A stretch of 64,000 bases of DNA from CBDIHH01 sp965279095 (GTDB lineage: Bacteria; Pseudomonadota; Alphaproteobacteria; Caulobacterales; Caulobacteraceae). The translations under genes were made by a program, and so were the position numbers. Below are positions 48,472 through 57,293 of this stretch, one piece after another (within the stretch, counting starts at the first letter, position 1; each line of letters starts with the position of its first letter). The stretch lies in the NCBI GenBank assembly GCA_965279095.1, contig CBDIHH010000004.1, positions 62,001 to 126,000 on the forward strand, read 5' to 3'. The notes below the pieces were generated by a model, which was given only the letters and a program-made list of their open reading frames with translations, did not search any database and was not told the DNA's origin.

Positions 48472-48486
48472 TTAACAACCGATTCT
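48472..48486 (+). promoter_or_regulatory. Candidate CtrA-binding half-match upstream of tacA
   Basis: TTAA-N7-TTCT (48472-48486) against the CtrA consensus TTAA-N7-TTAA: the first half is perfect, the second 2 of 4. It lies 100 bp before the tacA-like gene. tacA of Caulobacter is CtrA-activated, which makes the position meaningful, but the match alone is weak. Confidence 0.3.
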
Positions 48487-48587
48487 CTTCTGCTAAACCC
48501 GCCCTTTACCGCGGCGCCCCATAACCGTCCCAAAATGAGCCTCGTCCGAAAAACGAGACGGGGCGGTCGATGGTGGTGGGTGTTTCA

Positions 48588-50045
<1,458 letters not shown>

Positions 50046-50240
50046 TGGGCCGTCGCTCTCCGCGGCTGCGCCGCGGCGGCGGCATCGCCAGCCTCGCACG
50101 CCGCCGGCGACAGTCTCCGCGGCGGTAGGCCAAAGGCGCCGAGACCCTAGAATAGGTTGCCTTTAGTCGGAACCAACCCATCCAATTCCCGATCACCCCG
50201 GCGCCCTTCGACGCCGCCTGCGGCGTCGCTCAGGACAAGC

Positions 50241-50344
50241 ATGCCGGGGCCCAGATCATATGGCTCACCGTCAGCGCTTTAGGATCTGGATCCCGGCTTT
50301 CGCCGGGAGGATCGGGGGGGGTGAGCGATTCTGTCTGAAGTAAA
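50241..50344. repeat. REP/BIME-like element, copy D (with tail)
   Basis: Left arm ATGCCGGGGCCCAGATCATA (50241-50260) and right arm with GCTTTAGGATCTGGATCCCG leading to GCTTTCGCCGGGAGGATC (to 50312), then the tail GTGAGCGATTCTGTCTGAAG (50321-50340) shared with copy A at 19576. It fills the gap between tacA and the end of tkt. The first 190 bp of that gap (50046-50240) contain further G/C hairpins and no convincing gene. Confidence 0.8.
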
Positions 50345-50350
50345 CGCGAA

Positions 50351-52324
50351 CTAGCGGTTGCTGCGGCTCGTCACCGCCTCGACCACCGCCTCGACGGTGA
50401 TGCCGAACATCTCGTAGAGCACCTCATAGGGCGCGGAGGCCCCGAAGGTGCTCATGCCCACGAAGCCGCCGTCCTCGCCGATGAACCGCTCCCAGCCCAG
50501 GCGCACTCCGGCCTCCACCGCCACCCGTACGGGGGCGTCGCCGATCACCGACGCCTTGTAGGCGTCGTCCTGGGCCTCGAACATCTCCCAGCAGGGGGTC
50601 GAGACCACCCGGGTGGGGATGCCCGCGGCCTCCAGGGTCTGACGGGCCTTCACGGCGATGGCGACCTCAGTGCCCGAGGCGAACAGGGTCGCCTGGGCCG
50701 GACCGGAGGCCGGGAGGATCTCATAGGCGCCCCTGGCCGACAGGTTCTCGGCCGCCGAGGTCCTCACCGCCGCGGTCTTCTGCCGCGACAGGGCCATGAT
50801 CGACGGGGTGCGCGGAGTCTGCAGGGCCAGCTTCCAGCATTCGGCCGCCTCCACCGCGTCGGCGGGGCGATAGACGTTCAGGTTCGGCATCGCCCGCAGG
50901 GAGGCCAGGTGCTCCACCGGCTGGTGGGTGGGGCCGTCCTCGCCCAGGCCGATGGAGTCGTGGGTCATCACATGGATCACCCGCACGCCCATCAGGGCGC
51001 CCAGGCGGATGGCCGGACGGCTGTAGTCGGCGAATGCCATGAAGGTCCCGGAATAGGGGATCACGCCGCCATGCAGGGCCATGCCGTTCATGGCCGCCGC
51101 CATGCCGTGCTCGCGCACCCCATAGTGGACGTAGCGGCCGTCATAGTCGGGGACGTCAAAGGCGACCATGCCCTTGGTGCGGGTGTTGTTGGAGCCGGTC
51201 AGGTCGGCCGAGCCGCCCATCATCTCGGGGATGGCCGGCACGAGGGCCTCCAGCGCCGCGCCAGAATGGATGCGGGTGGCGTTGGCGGCGGGATTGGCCA
51301 CCATGTCGGCGATGTGGGCGTCGAGGCGCTCGAAGGCGCCGTCCGGCAGCTCGCCGTTGACCGCCCGGATGAATTCGTCGCGCTGGGCCGAGGCGTCGAG
51401 CCGCTGGGCCCACTGGCGATGGTCCTTGCGGCCGCGCCGGCCCACCGCCGCCCAGGCCTTGGCCACATCCTCGGGCACGGTGAAGGGCTCGTGGGGCCAG
51501 CCCATGGCCAGGCGGGCGTCGGCGATCTCGTCGTCGAACAGGGTGTAGCCGTGGCTGTGGGGGTCGCCCTCCTTGCGTCCGGCGCCCTTGGAGATCTTGG
51601 TCTTGCAGGCGATCAGGCTCGGCCGGTCCTGGCGGACCGCCCAGCTCAGCGCCCGGCGCAGGGCGCCCGCGTCATGGCCGTCCACAGTGCGCGTGGCCCA
51701 GCCGGCGGCCTTGAACCGCGCCACCTGGTCGCCGATTTCCGCGATGGTCGCCTCGCCGTCTATGGTGGTGTTGTTGTCGTCGAACAGCACGGTCAGGCGA
51801 TTGAGCCGCAGCCGCCCGGCCAGGCTGATCGCCTCGTGGCTGACGCCCTCCATGAGGCAGCCGTCGCCGGCCACCACCCAGGTGCGATGATCCACCAGGT
51901 CGTCGCCGAAGCGGGCGTTCAGGCGCCGCTCGGCCATGGCCATGCCGACGGCGGTGGCCAGGCCCTGGCCGAGGGGGCCCGTGGTGGTCTCCACCCCGGG
52001 GGTGTGGCCGTATTCGGGGTGCCCCGGCGTGAGGCTGTCGCGCTGCCGGAAGGCCTTGATCTGCTCCATGGTCATGGCCTTGAAGCCGGTCAGGTGCAGC
52101 AGGGCGTAGAGCAGCATCGAGCCGTGCCCGGCCGACAGCACGAAGCGGTCGCGGTCGGGCCACAGGGGATCGGCCGCGTCGAACCTCAGGAACCGGCTCC
52201 ACAGGGCGGTGGCGGCGTCGGCCATGCCCATCGGCATGCCCTGGTGCCCGGACCTGGCCTTGTGGACAGCGTCCATGGACAGGACGCGGATGGCGTCGGC
52301 CATGACGGTAGGGGAGACGGGCAT
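50351..52324 (-). CDS. tkt: Transketolase
   Basis: A 657-residue thiamine-diphosphate enzyme moving two-carbon units in the pentose phosphate and Calvin cycles. Seen: KARSGHQGMPMGMADAATAL near the start, the ThDP/metal motif GDGCLMEGVSHEA...DDNN, HGVREHG-type text (HYGVREHGMAAAMNG), THDSIGLGEDGPTHQP, and the C-terminal domain. As the only transketolase in the window and absent from the cbb operon, it presumably also serves CO2 fixation. It is transcribed away from the DUF4164-zapA unit. Confidence 0.96.
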   Translation of the reverse strand: MPVSPTVMADAIRVLSMDAVHKARSGHQGMPMGMADAATALWSRFLRFDAADPLWPDRDRFVLSAGHGSMLLYALLHLTGFKAMTMEQIKAFRQRDSLTPGHPEYGHTPGVETTTGPLGQGLATAVGMAMAERRLNARFGDDLVDHRTWVVAGDGCLMEGVSHEAISLAGRLRLNRLTVLFDDNNTTIDGEATIAEIGDQVARFKAAGWATRTVDGHDAGALRRALSWAVRQDRPSLIACKTKISKGAGRKEGDPHSHGYTLFDDEIADARLAMGWPHEPFTVPEDVAKAWAAVGRRGRKDHRQWAQRLDASAQRDEFIRAVNGELPDGAFERLDAHIADMVANPAANATRIHSGAALEALVPAIPEMMGGSADLTGSNNTRTKGMVAFDVPDYDGRYVHYGVREHGMAAAMNGMALHGGVIPYSGTFMAFADYSRPAIRLGALMGVRVIHVMTHDSIGLGEDGPTHQPVEHLASLRAMPNLNVYRPADAVEAAECWKLALQTPRTPSIMALSRQKTAAVRTSAAENLSARGAYEILPASGPAQATLFASGTEVAIAVKARQTLEAAGIPTRVVSTPCWEMFEAQDDAYKASVIGDAPVRVAVEAGVRLGWERFIGEDGGFVGMSTFGASAPYEVLYEMFGITVEAVVEAVTSRSNR

Positions 52325-52476
52325 GGGCGGAATCTCGAGCGTGGGGGTCGGGAGGACCTTGGTTTAAGGGCACTTTCGAAAAGCCCGGTCAAGCTTGGGC
52401 GGCGTTGTAAGCGCGCGCCTTCTACCATCCCCGGCTTGCGGCTATGGTGGCGAGGCGACGAGTCAGGGGGCCTGCG

Positions 52477-52779
52477 ATGATGCAAGAGCGCGGCGGCGAC
52501 AGCGGCCTGGAGGCGGCGATCCAACGGCTGGACCGCGCCATGACCCTGCTGGAGGGCCGGGTGTCGGCCGCCGCCAGTCAGGCGCGCAACCCGGCCGGCG
52601 ACCTCTTCGACCAGGACCGCTCCCACCTGGCGGCGCAGTTGGACGAGGCGCGGGGCCGCGAGCGCGAGCTCGAGCAGGCGGGGGCTCAGGCGGCCCTCGC
52701 GCTGGACCGGGCGATTGCGGAGATCCGCGCCGCCCTCGGCGAGGAGTCCGCGCCGACCGTCCTGGACGAGGAGGATTGA
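52477..52779 (+). CDS. DUF4164 family protein
   Basis: A 100-residue coiled-coil protein (ERGGDSGLEAAIQRLDRAMT, DRAIAEIRAALG), typical of DUF4164, which regularly precedes zapA in alphaproteobacteria and is probably linked to divisome function. ATG ATG at 52477, preceded by a G-rich ribosome site. zapA follows after 2 bp. Confidence 0.8.
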   Translation: MMQERGGDSGLEAAIQRLDRAMTLLEGRVSAAASQARNPAGDLFDQDRSHLAAQLDEARGRERELEQAGAQAALALDRAIAEIRAALGEESAPTVLDEED

Positions 52780-52781
52780 GC

Positions 52782-53126
52782 ATGGCCCAGGTCGGCGTTC
52801 AGCTGAACGGCAAGTCCTATACGGTGGGCTGCGAGGACGGGCAGGAGGCTCACCTGCTGGAGCTGGCCAAGCTGTTCGACGCCCAGATCCGCCAGGTGTC
52901 GCAGTCGGTCGGCCAGATCGGCGAGACCCGGCTGTTCATGATGGCGGGGCTTATGATGGCCGACGAGCTGGCCGAGACCCAGAGCCGGGCCTCCCGGGCG
53001 CTGGCCGAGCTCGACTCCCTGCGGGAGGGCGGACAGGACGCCTCGCACAGGGCGGCCGAGGCGCTGGACGCGGCGGCCCGGCGCATCGAGGCCCTAGCGG
53101 CCGGGGTAGGGCTCGACCCGATCTAG
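52782..53126 (+). CDS. zapA: Cell division protein ZapA
   Basis: A 114-residue FtsZ-associated protein. QVGVQLNGKSYTVGCEDGQE at the start and LARLFD-type text (LLELAKLFDAQIRQV) are typical, followed by a C-terminal coiled coil (AETQSRASRALAELDSLRE). It bundles FtsZ protofilaments. Start ATG at 52782. The last 33 bp overlap the convergent hypothetical gene. The 6S RNA candidate and fthC follow, the conserved zapA-ssrS-fthC order. Confidence 0.93.
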   Translation: MAQVGVQLNGKSYTVGCEDGQEAHLLELAKLFDAQIRQVSQSVGQIGETRLFMMAGLMMADELAETQSRASRALAELDSLREGGQDASHRAAEALDAAARRIEALAAGVGLDPI

Positions 53127-53375
53127 GTCGGCGGGGTCGTAAGCGGCGCCATTGGCCGCCGCCTGCGCGACCTTGCGACACAGGGCGAGGTTGGTGATGC
53201 CGTCCGCGCCGTTGGCGACGTTGCGCACCCAGGCCTTGTCGCCGTCCACGCAGACGACGTTGTAGTGGGGGTAGAGGTTGGGGCCGGTGCGGACGATATC
53301 GCCCACCTGAATGGACTCGGCATGGCCTCGATCGGACGAGATCGAAAAGACGTCCAGATAGCTTGACTGAACCAT
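53094..53375 (-). CDS. Hypothetical protein, 3' overlap with zapA
   Basis: A 93-residue soluble protein: MVQSSYLDVFSIS, then IQVGDIVRTGPNLYPHYNVV, VDGDKAWVRN and LALCRKVAQAA. The central part looks like a small beta-barrel with a G-D-x-V turn, as in many surface or translation-linked folds, but no family is recognised. It overlaps the zapA 3' end by 33 bp in convergent orientation. Upstream (53497-53523) lies a 7-bp inverted repeat, CTTCAAT/ATTGAAG. Confidence 0.65.
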   Translation of the reverse strand: MVQSSYLDVFSISSDRGHAESIQVGDIVRTGPNLYPHYNVVCVDGDKAWVRNVANGADGITNLALCRKVAQAAANGAAYDPADLDRVEPYPGR

Positions 53376-53599
53376 GGTCTGCACCTTCCTGATGCGGTCG
53401 AAAGCTCTTCTCAGCATCCGCCCAGGAAATCTGGACGAATATCTCAGCCTGCTGCCCAGCCCCTAGGGTCGCTCCTCCGCAGGAGCAAGCAAATCACTTC
53501 AATTGGGCAGTCGAATATTGAAGCGCCAGGTATGAACGCCGTCTGAATACGGTGTTAGCCTGCGAATCAACCTGGGGTAAGGCCCCCGCGACAGTTTGG

Positions 53600-53792
53600 C
53601 GCGCGCGAAGCGGGGGTCAGGGAACGGCGCCGCTTGAGCCGGGGCCCGCCTCGCCCTACCTTAGGGACGGCGGGTCTTGCTGCGGCTCTCGTCGGAAGCC
53701 TTAATCCCAGGGACCTTAATCATCCTCATCGGGAGCTGTACCTGGGCAGGACCGTGGTCCTGTTCACACGGCGCCCACCTGGTTTTCCAGGT
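53600..53792 (+). ncRNA. ssrS: 6S RNA candidate
   Basis: Gene-free, highly structured sequence between zapA and fthC, where 6S RNA sits in many proteobacteria. Matching features: CTTGAGCC near the 5' side, the segment CTCGTCGGAAGCCTTAAT near 53692 resembling the conserved 6S block before the 3' side of the bubble, and GTTCACACGGCGCCCACCTG (53762-53780) as in alphaproteobacterial 6S RNAs, ending in the hairpin ACCTGG-TTTT-CCAGGT (53777-53792). 6S RNA binds the RNA polymerase housekeeping holoenzyme. Ends are approximate. The remainder of the 530-bp gap has a GCTCCT/AGGAGC hairpin (53471-53486) and no gene. Confidence 0.65.
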
Positions 53793-53905
53793 CTGAGGGG
53801 ATTTACTCGCTTCCACGGCTCTCGCGGCGCCGCCACCCCGACCGCCTTGCGCGCCGGACCATCCGGCCGGTTCCACGACCCGGCATTCGGTGCTTAAAGG
53901 ACCTC

Positions 53906-54499
53906 GTGATCGAAACCCCCGCCCCCAGCGACAAGACCCGCCTGCGCAGCCGCATGCGCCAGGTGCGCGCCGCCTGCGCGGCCCAGGCCCCCGATGCGGC
54001 CGAGGCCGCCGCCGCCGCCCTGCCCATCGAGGCGCTGCCGCCCTTCGCCGTGGTCTCGGGCTATTGGCCGTCGGGGTCGGAGTTGTCGCCATTGCCGTTG
54101 ATGCGGCGCCTTGCCGCGCGCGGCGTCGCCCTGGCGCTTCCCGTCGCCGAGGATCGCGGCGCCCCCCTGTCGTTCCGCCGCTGGCGCGAGGGCGACGCCC
54201 TTCAGCCCGACGCCTTCGCCATTCCCGCGCCGCCGCCCGAGGCCGAGGCGGTTCGCCCCGACCTGGTGATCGCGCCCCTGCTGGCCTTCGACGCGGCCGG
54301 CGGGCGCCTCGGCCAGGGCGCCGGCCACTACGACCGCACCCTGGAGGGCCTGCGCGCCACAGGACCGGTGTTCGTGCTCGGCCTCGGCTATGCCGGCCAG
54401 GCCCTCGACCGCCTGCCGACCCAGGCCCACGACCAGCCGCTCGACGGCATCCTCACCGAGGCGGGCTATCACCCCGTCGGCGCCGGAGCGGCGGCGTGA
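53906..54499 (+). CDS. fthC: 5-formyltetrahydrofolate cyclo-ligase
   Basis: A 197-residue ATP-dependent enzyme (YgfA/FAU1 family) converting 5-formyl-THF to 5,10-methenyl-THF. Seen: LRSRMRQVRAACA near residue 12, SGYWPSGSELSPLPLM, and the ATP-binding RLGQGAGHYDRTLE. GTG at 53906. The next gene starts within its stop codon. Confidence 0.93.
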   Translation: MIETPAPSDKTRLRSRMRQVRAACAAQAPDAAEAAAAALPIEALPPFAVVSGYWPSGSELSPLPLMRRLAARGVALALPVAEDRGAPLSFRRWREGDALQPDAFAIPAPPPEAEAVRPDLVIAPLLAFDAAGGRLGQGAGHYDRTLEGLRATGPVFVLGLGYAGQALDRLPTQAHDQPLDGILTEAGYHPVGAGAAA

Positions 54500-55317
54500 G
54501 GCTGGCCTTCTTCGGCGACGTGGTCGGCCGCTCCGGGCGCGACGGCGTCACCGACCACCTGCCCCGCCTGCGCCGCGGCCTGGGCCTCGACTTTGTGGTG
54601 ATCAATGGCGAGAACGCCGCCGCCGGCTTCGGCATCACCGAGAACACCGCGAACGAACTGTTCGACGCCGGCGCCGACTGCGTCACCCTGGGCAACCATT
54701 CGTGGGACCAGAAGGAGGCGCTGACCTACATCTGCCGCGAGCCGCGCCTGATCCGCCCCCTCAACTACCCGATCCTGTCGGATGCCCCCGGCTCGGGCTC
54801 CTGGCTGTTCGAGGCGCCCGGCGACCGGCGCGTGCTGGTGATCAACCTGCTGGGCCGGGTGCACATGGACGCCATGGACGACCCCTTCGCGGCGGTCGAC
54901 CGGGCGCTGGACGCCTGCCCCCTGGGCATGGCCGCCGACGCGGTGATCGTCGACATGCATTGCGAGGCCACCTCCGAGAAGATGGCCATGGGCCATTACT
55001 GCGACGGCCGCGCCAGCCTGGTGGTGGGCACCCACACCCATGTGCCGACGGCGGACTGCCAGATCCTCAACGGCGGCACCGCCTACCAGACCGACGCCGG
55101 GGCCTGCGCCGACTACGACAGCGTCATCGGCAACAAGAAGGAAGAGCCGCTGCGGCGGTTCACCACCAAGATCTCCGGCGGCCGCTACCAGCCCGCCGAG
55201 GGCCCGGCCACCGTCTGCGGCGTGTTCGTGGAGACCGACGACAAGACCGGCCTGGCCCTGCGCGTCGAGCCCATCCGCGTCGGGGGGCGCCTCGCCCCGA
55301 CCATTCCGCAAGTCTGA
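54496..55317 (+). CDS. TIGR00282/YmdB-family metallophosphoesterase
   Basis: A 273-residue dinuclear metal phosphoesterase of the YmdB/TIGR00282 family (cyclic-nucleotide phosphodiesterase activity in Bacillus and Deinococcus). Metal motifs: FFGDVVGRSGRDGV, VINGENAAAGFGI, TLGNHSWDQKEAL, DMHCEATSEK and GTHTHVPTAD. GTG at 54496 overlaps the fthC stop; the fthC-ymdB pairing is common in alphaproteobacteria. Confidence 0.93.
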   Translation: MRLAFFGDVVGRSGRDGVTDHLPRLRRGLGLDFVVINGENAAAGFGITENTANELFDAGADCVTLGNHSWDQKEALTYICREPRLIRPLNYPILSDAPGSGSWLFEAPGDRRVLVINLLGRVHMDAMDDPFAAVDRALDACPLGMAADAVIVDMHCEATSEKMAMGHYCDGRASLVVGTHTHVPTADCQILNGGTAYQTDAGACADYDSVIGNKKEEPLRRFTTKISGGRYQPAEGPATVCGVFVETDDKTGLALRVEPIRVGGRLAPTIPQV

Positions 55318-55329
55318 GAGACAGCCGCC

Positions 55330-55947
55330 ATGCGCAAGATCGCCCTGCTCGCCGCCGCCCTGCTGGCCACCGCCGGCGCCGCCCAGGCGGCGGACGAGAT
55401 GATGCTGTTCATCAGCCCCGCCGGGCAGCCGTTCGTCGCCAAGAAGGGCGCGCCCTATCCGATCGTCGACTGGTTCAACGGCGCCGACAAGAACAAGGAC
55501 GGCAAGCTCGACAAGCTCGAGCACCGCGCCGACGCCGAGGCCTTCTTCGCCGTCCTCGACCGCGACAAGGACGGGTCCATCGGCTCCACCGAGGTGCTGA
55601 TCTATGAGCGCTATATCGTGCCGGAGATCCTGCAGGTCGGCGCGCTCGAGGGCGGCCTGATCCGGGTGGCCATGCAGAGCGAGGGCGAGGACGGCAGCGG
55701 CCTGCCCAAGCGCCAGCGGCTCAACACCAACCAGGGCGCGGTGCAGTTCAGCCTGTTCAACGAGCCCCAGCCCGTCCGCGCCGCCGACCGCAATCTCGAC
55801 TACCGGGTCAGCCTGAAGGAATTCCGCGACCACGCCGACCGCCATTTCGTGGCCCTGGACGTCAACGAGGACGGCTTCCTGACCCTGGATGAGCTGCCGC
55901 AAACGCCTGCCGAGCGGGCCGGCAAGGCCAGGCGCACGGTCAGGTAG
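55330..55947 (+). CDS. Exported EF-hand calcium-binding protein
   Basis: A 205-residue protein with a Sec signal peptide (about 1-20, LLAAALLATAGAAQAA) and EF-hand loops DKNKDGKLDKLE, DRDKDGSIGSTE and DVNEDGFLTLDE, with a fourth, degenerate loop DRNLDYRVSLKE. The first pair and last pair likely form two EF-hand modules, binding calcium in the periplasm. It follows the YmdB-like gene by 12 bp and may be co-transcribed, though no functional link is known. Confidence 0.88.
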   Translation: MRKIALLAAALLATAGAAQAADEMMLFISPAGQPFVAKKGAPYPIVDWFNGADKNKDGKLDKLEHRADAEAFFAVLDRDKDGSIGSTEVLIYERYIVPEILQVGALEGGLIRVAMQSEGEDGSGLPKRQRLNTNQGAVQFSLFNEPQPVRAADRNLDYRVSLKEFRDHADRHFVALDVNEDGFLTLDELPQTPAERAGKARRTVR

Positions 55948-56006
55948 GCGCCGCGTCCATGGCTGCTTACGGGGCAACCATGGAACACAGGACATGAGGC
56001 TCAGCC

Positions 56007-56300
56007 ATGTGGCCGGGGTTCTACGTCTATATTGTCGCCAGCGGCCGCAACGGCACGATCTACGTTGGCATGACCGACGACTTGGTTAGACGCATCTCTG
56101 AGCATAAGGCTAAGCTGTACCCGGGGTTCGCCGCGCGGTACGGCTGCGATCAACTGGTCTGGCACGAGAGCCATCCCAATCGCGAATCCGCCAAGACCCG
56201 CGAGCGCGCTCTCAAGGAGTGGCGACGGTCCTGGAAACTCGAACTGATCGAGCAGGGCAATCCAACCTGGACCGACTTGTTCGACAACCTCCAACCCTAA
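56007..56300 (+). CDS. GIY-YIG domain protein
   Basis: A 97-residue single-domain GIY-YIG protein of the UPF0213/YhbQ-like group: FYVYIVASGRNGTIYVGMTD carries the variant VYI...YVG motif, followed by DDLVRRISEHKA and RESAKTRERALKEWRRSWK. Such small proteins are frequent in alphaproteobacteria in many copies next to dispersed repeats; here a REP-like element lies 13 bp downstream. Nuclease activity is unproven. Confidence 0.9.
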   Translation: MWPGFYVYIVASGRNGTIYVGMTDDLVRRISEHKAKLYPGFAARYGCDQLVWHESHPNRESAKTRERALKEWRRSWKLELIEQGNPTWTDLFDNLQP

Positions 56301-56312
56301 CCCTGCTCGTAT

Positions 56313-56418
56313 TCCCGGCGTACGCCGGGAGCCAGATCGTATGGCGCATCGAAGGGAAGGGCCAAATTTGCCCTCAGCCCAAACGCTTTAGGATCTGGGT
56401 CCCGGCGTACGCCGGGAA
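56313..56418. repeat. REP/BIME-like element, copy E
   Basis: The clearest copy: TCCCGGCGTACGCCGGGA on the left (56313-56330) followed by GCCAGATCGTATGGC, and on the right GCTTTAGGATCTGGGT followed by CCCGGCGTACGCCGGGA (56401-56417). Each end is itself a perfect 14-bp palindrome and the two ends are inverted relative to each other. Confidence 0.85.
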
Positions 56419-56465
56419 CGCGGGTGTTGGCCGCGCGGACAAAAGCCCCGCCAAGCCCCCCGCCC

Positions 56466-57293
56466 CTAATCCCCGCGCGTGGAGCGCCAGCCGACGGGGT
56501 GGACGCGGCGTTGGCCGAGGGCGCCCACCAGGGGGGCGTGGGCGAACAGGCCGGCGTAGGCGGCGTCGCGGATGTTCAGGCCGCCGGCATAGGCGCCGAA
56601 GGCGGGCAGGATCAGGCGGCGGCCGTCGGTGACGAAACAGCGCCGCCGCACGCTGCGCCCGGCCCCGACCACCCGGGCGCAGGGGTGCAGGTGGCCGGCC
56701 ACCTCGCCCGGCTGGTCCCCGGGCTGGGGCTCGTGGCGCAGGATCAGCCCCTCCAGGGTGAGGTCGTTGATCGCCTCTCCCGGCAGATAGCCGGGCCCGT
56801 CCGGGTCGTGGTTGCCCACCACCCACAGCAGGGTGCGGCCGCGGGCGATCTCCGCCAGGGTCCCCACGTCGTCCGGAGCGATGCGCCCCCGGGCGCCGCC
56901 GTCATGCAGGGTGTCGCCCAGGAAGACGATCACCGCGGGGTCGGTGGCGGCCACTTCGACCACCAGCCGCCCGAGGGTCTCGCGGGTGTCGTAGGGGGGC
57001 AGCAGCTGGCCGCGCGCAGCGTAGGCCGAGCCCTTCTCCAGGTGCAGGTCGCCGGCGATCAGGGCCCTGGCGCCCCTCAGCCACAGGGCGCCCGAGTGGC
57101 GCAGGGTCGCCGTGGCGCCATTGATCTCGACGTGCAGGGAGCCGCACGGGGAGGGGGCGAAGGCATAGGCGGGCTGCGTGGTTCGAGACGGCTGCTGCGC
57201 AGCCTCCTCACCATGACGAACGTTTTTCATTCCCTCACATGGGTCATGGTGAGGAGCGCCTGCAAGGCGCGTCTCGAACCACGCACGGCTCAC
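56466..57293 (-). CDS. pdeM: Ligase-associated DNA damage response endonuclease PdeM
   Basis: A 275-residue metallophosphoesterase of the ligase-associated DNA repair group. Metal motifs: AGDLHLEKGSAYA, FLGDTLHDGG, VVGNHDPDG and the late EVAGHLHPCARV. GTG at 57293 overlaps the helicase stop by 4 bp and has GGAGG 7 nt upstream. The first about 50 residues before SLHVEINGATATL are abnormal: most of them are encoded by a 111-bp palindromic repeat inserted in frame. Without it the protein would have the usual size near 235. Confidence 0.85.
   Translation of the reverse strand: MSRAWFETRLAGAPHHDPCEGMKNVRHGEEAAQQPSRTTQPAYAFAPSPCGSLHVEINGATATLRHSGALWLRGARALIAGDLHLEKGSAYAARGQLLPPYDTRETLGRLVVEVAATDPAVIVFLGDTLHDGGARGRIAPDDVGTLAEIARGRTLLWVVGNHDPDGPGYLPGEAINDLTLEGLILRHEPQPGDQPGEVAGHLHPCARVVGAGRSVRRRCFVTDGRRLILPAFGAYAGGLNIRDAAYAGLFAHAPLVGALGQRRVHPVGWRSTRGD
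57175..57285. repeat. 111-bp palindromic element inserted in pdeM
   Basis: Arms 57175-57217 and 57243-57285 are inverted copies: TGCGTGGTTCGAGACG, a 14-nt self-complementary block (different in the two arms: GCTGCTGCGCAGCC against CGCCTTGCAGGCGC), then TCCTCACCATGAC. 25 nt separate the arms. Total 111 bp, 37 codons, so the frame of pdeM is kept. Confidence 0.92.
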
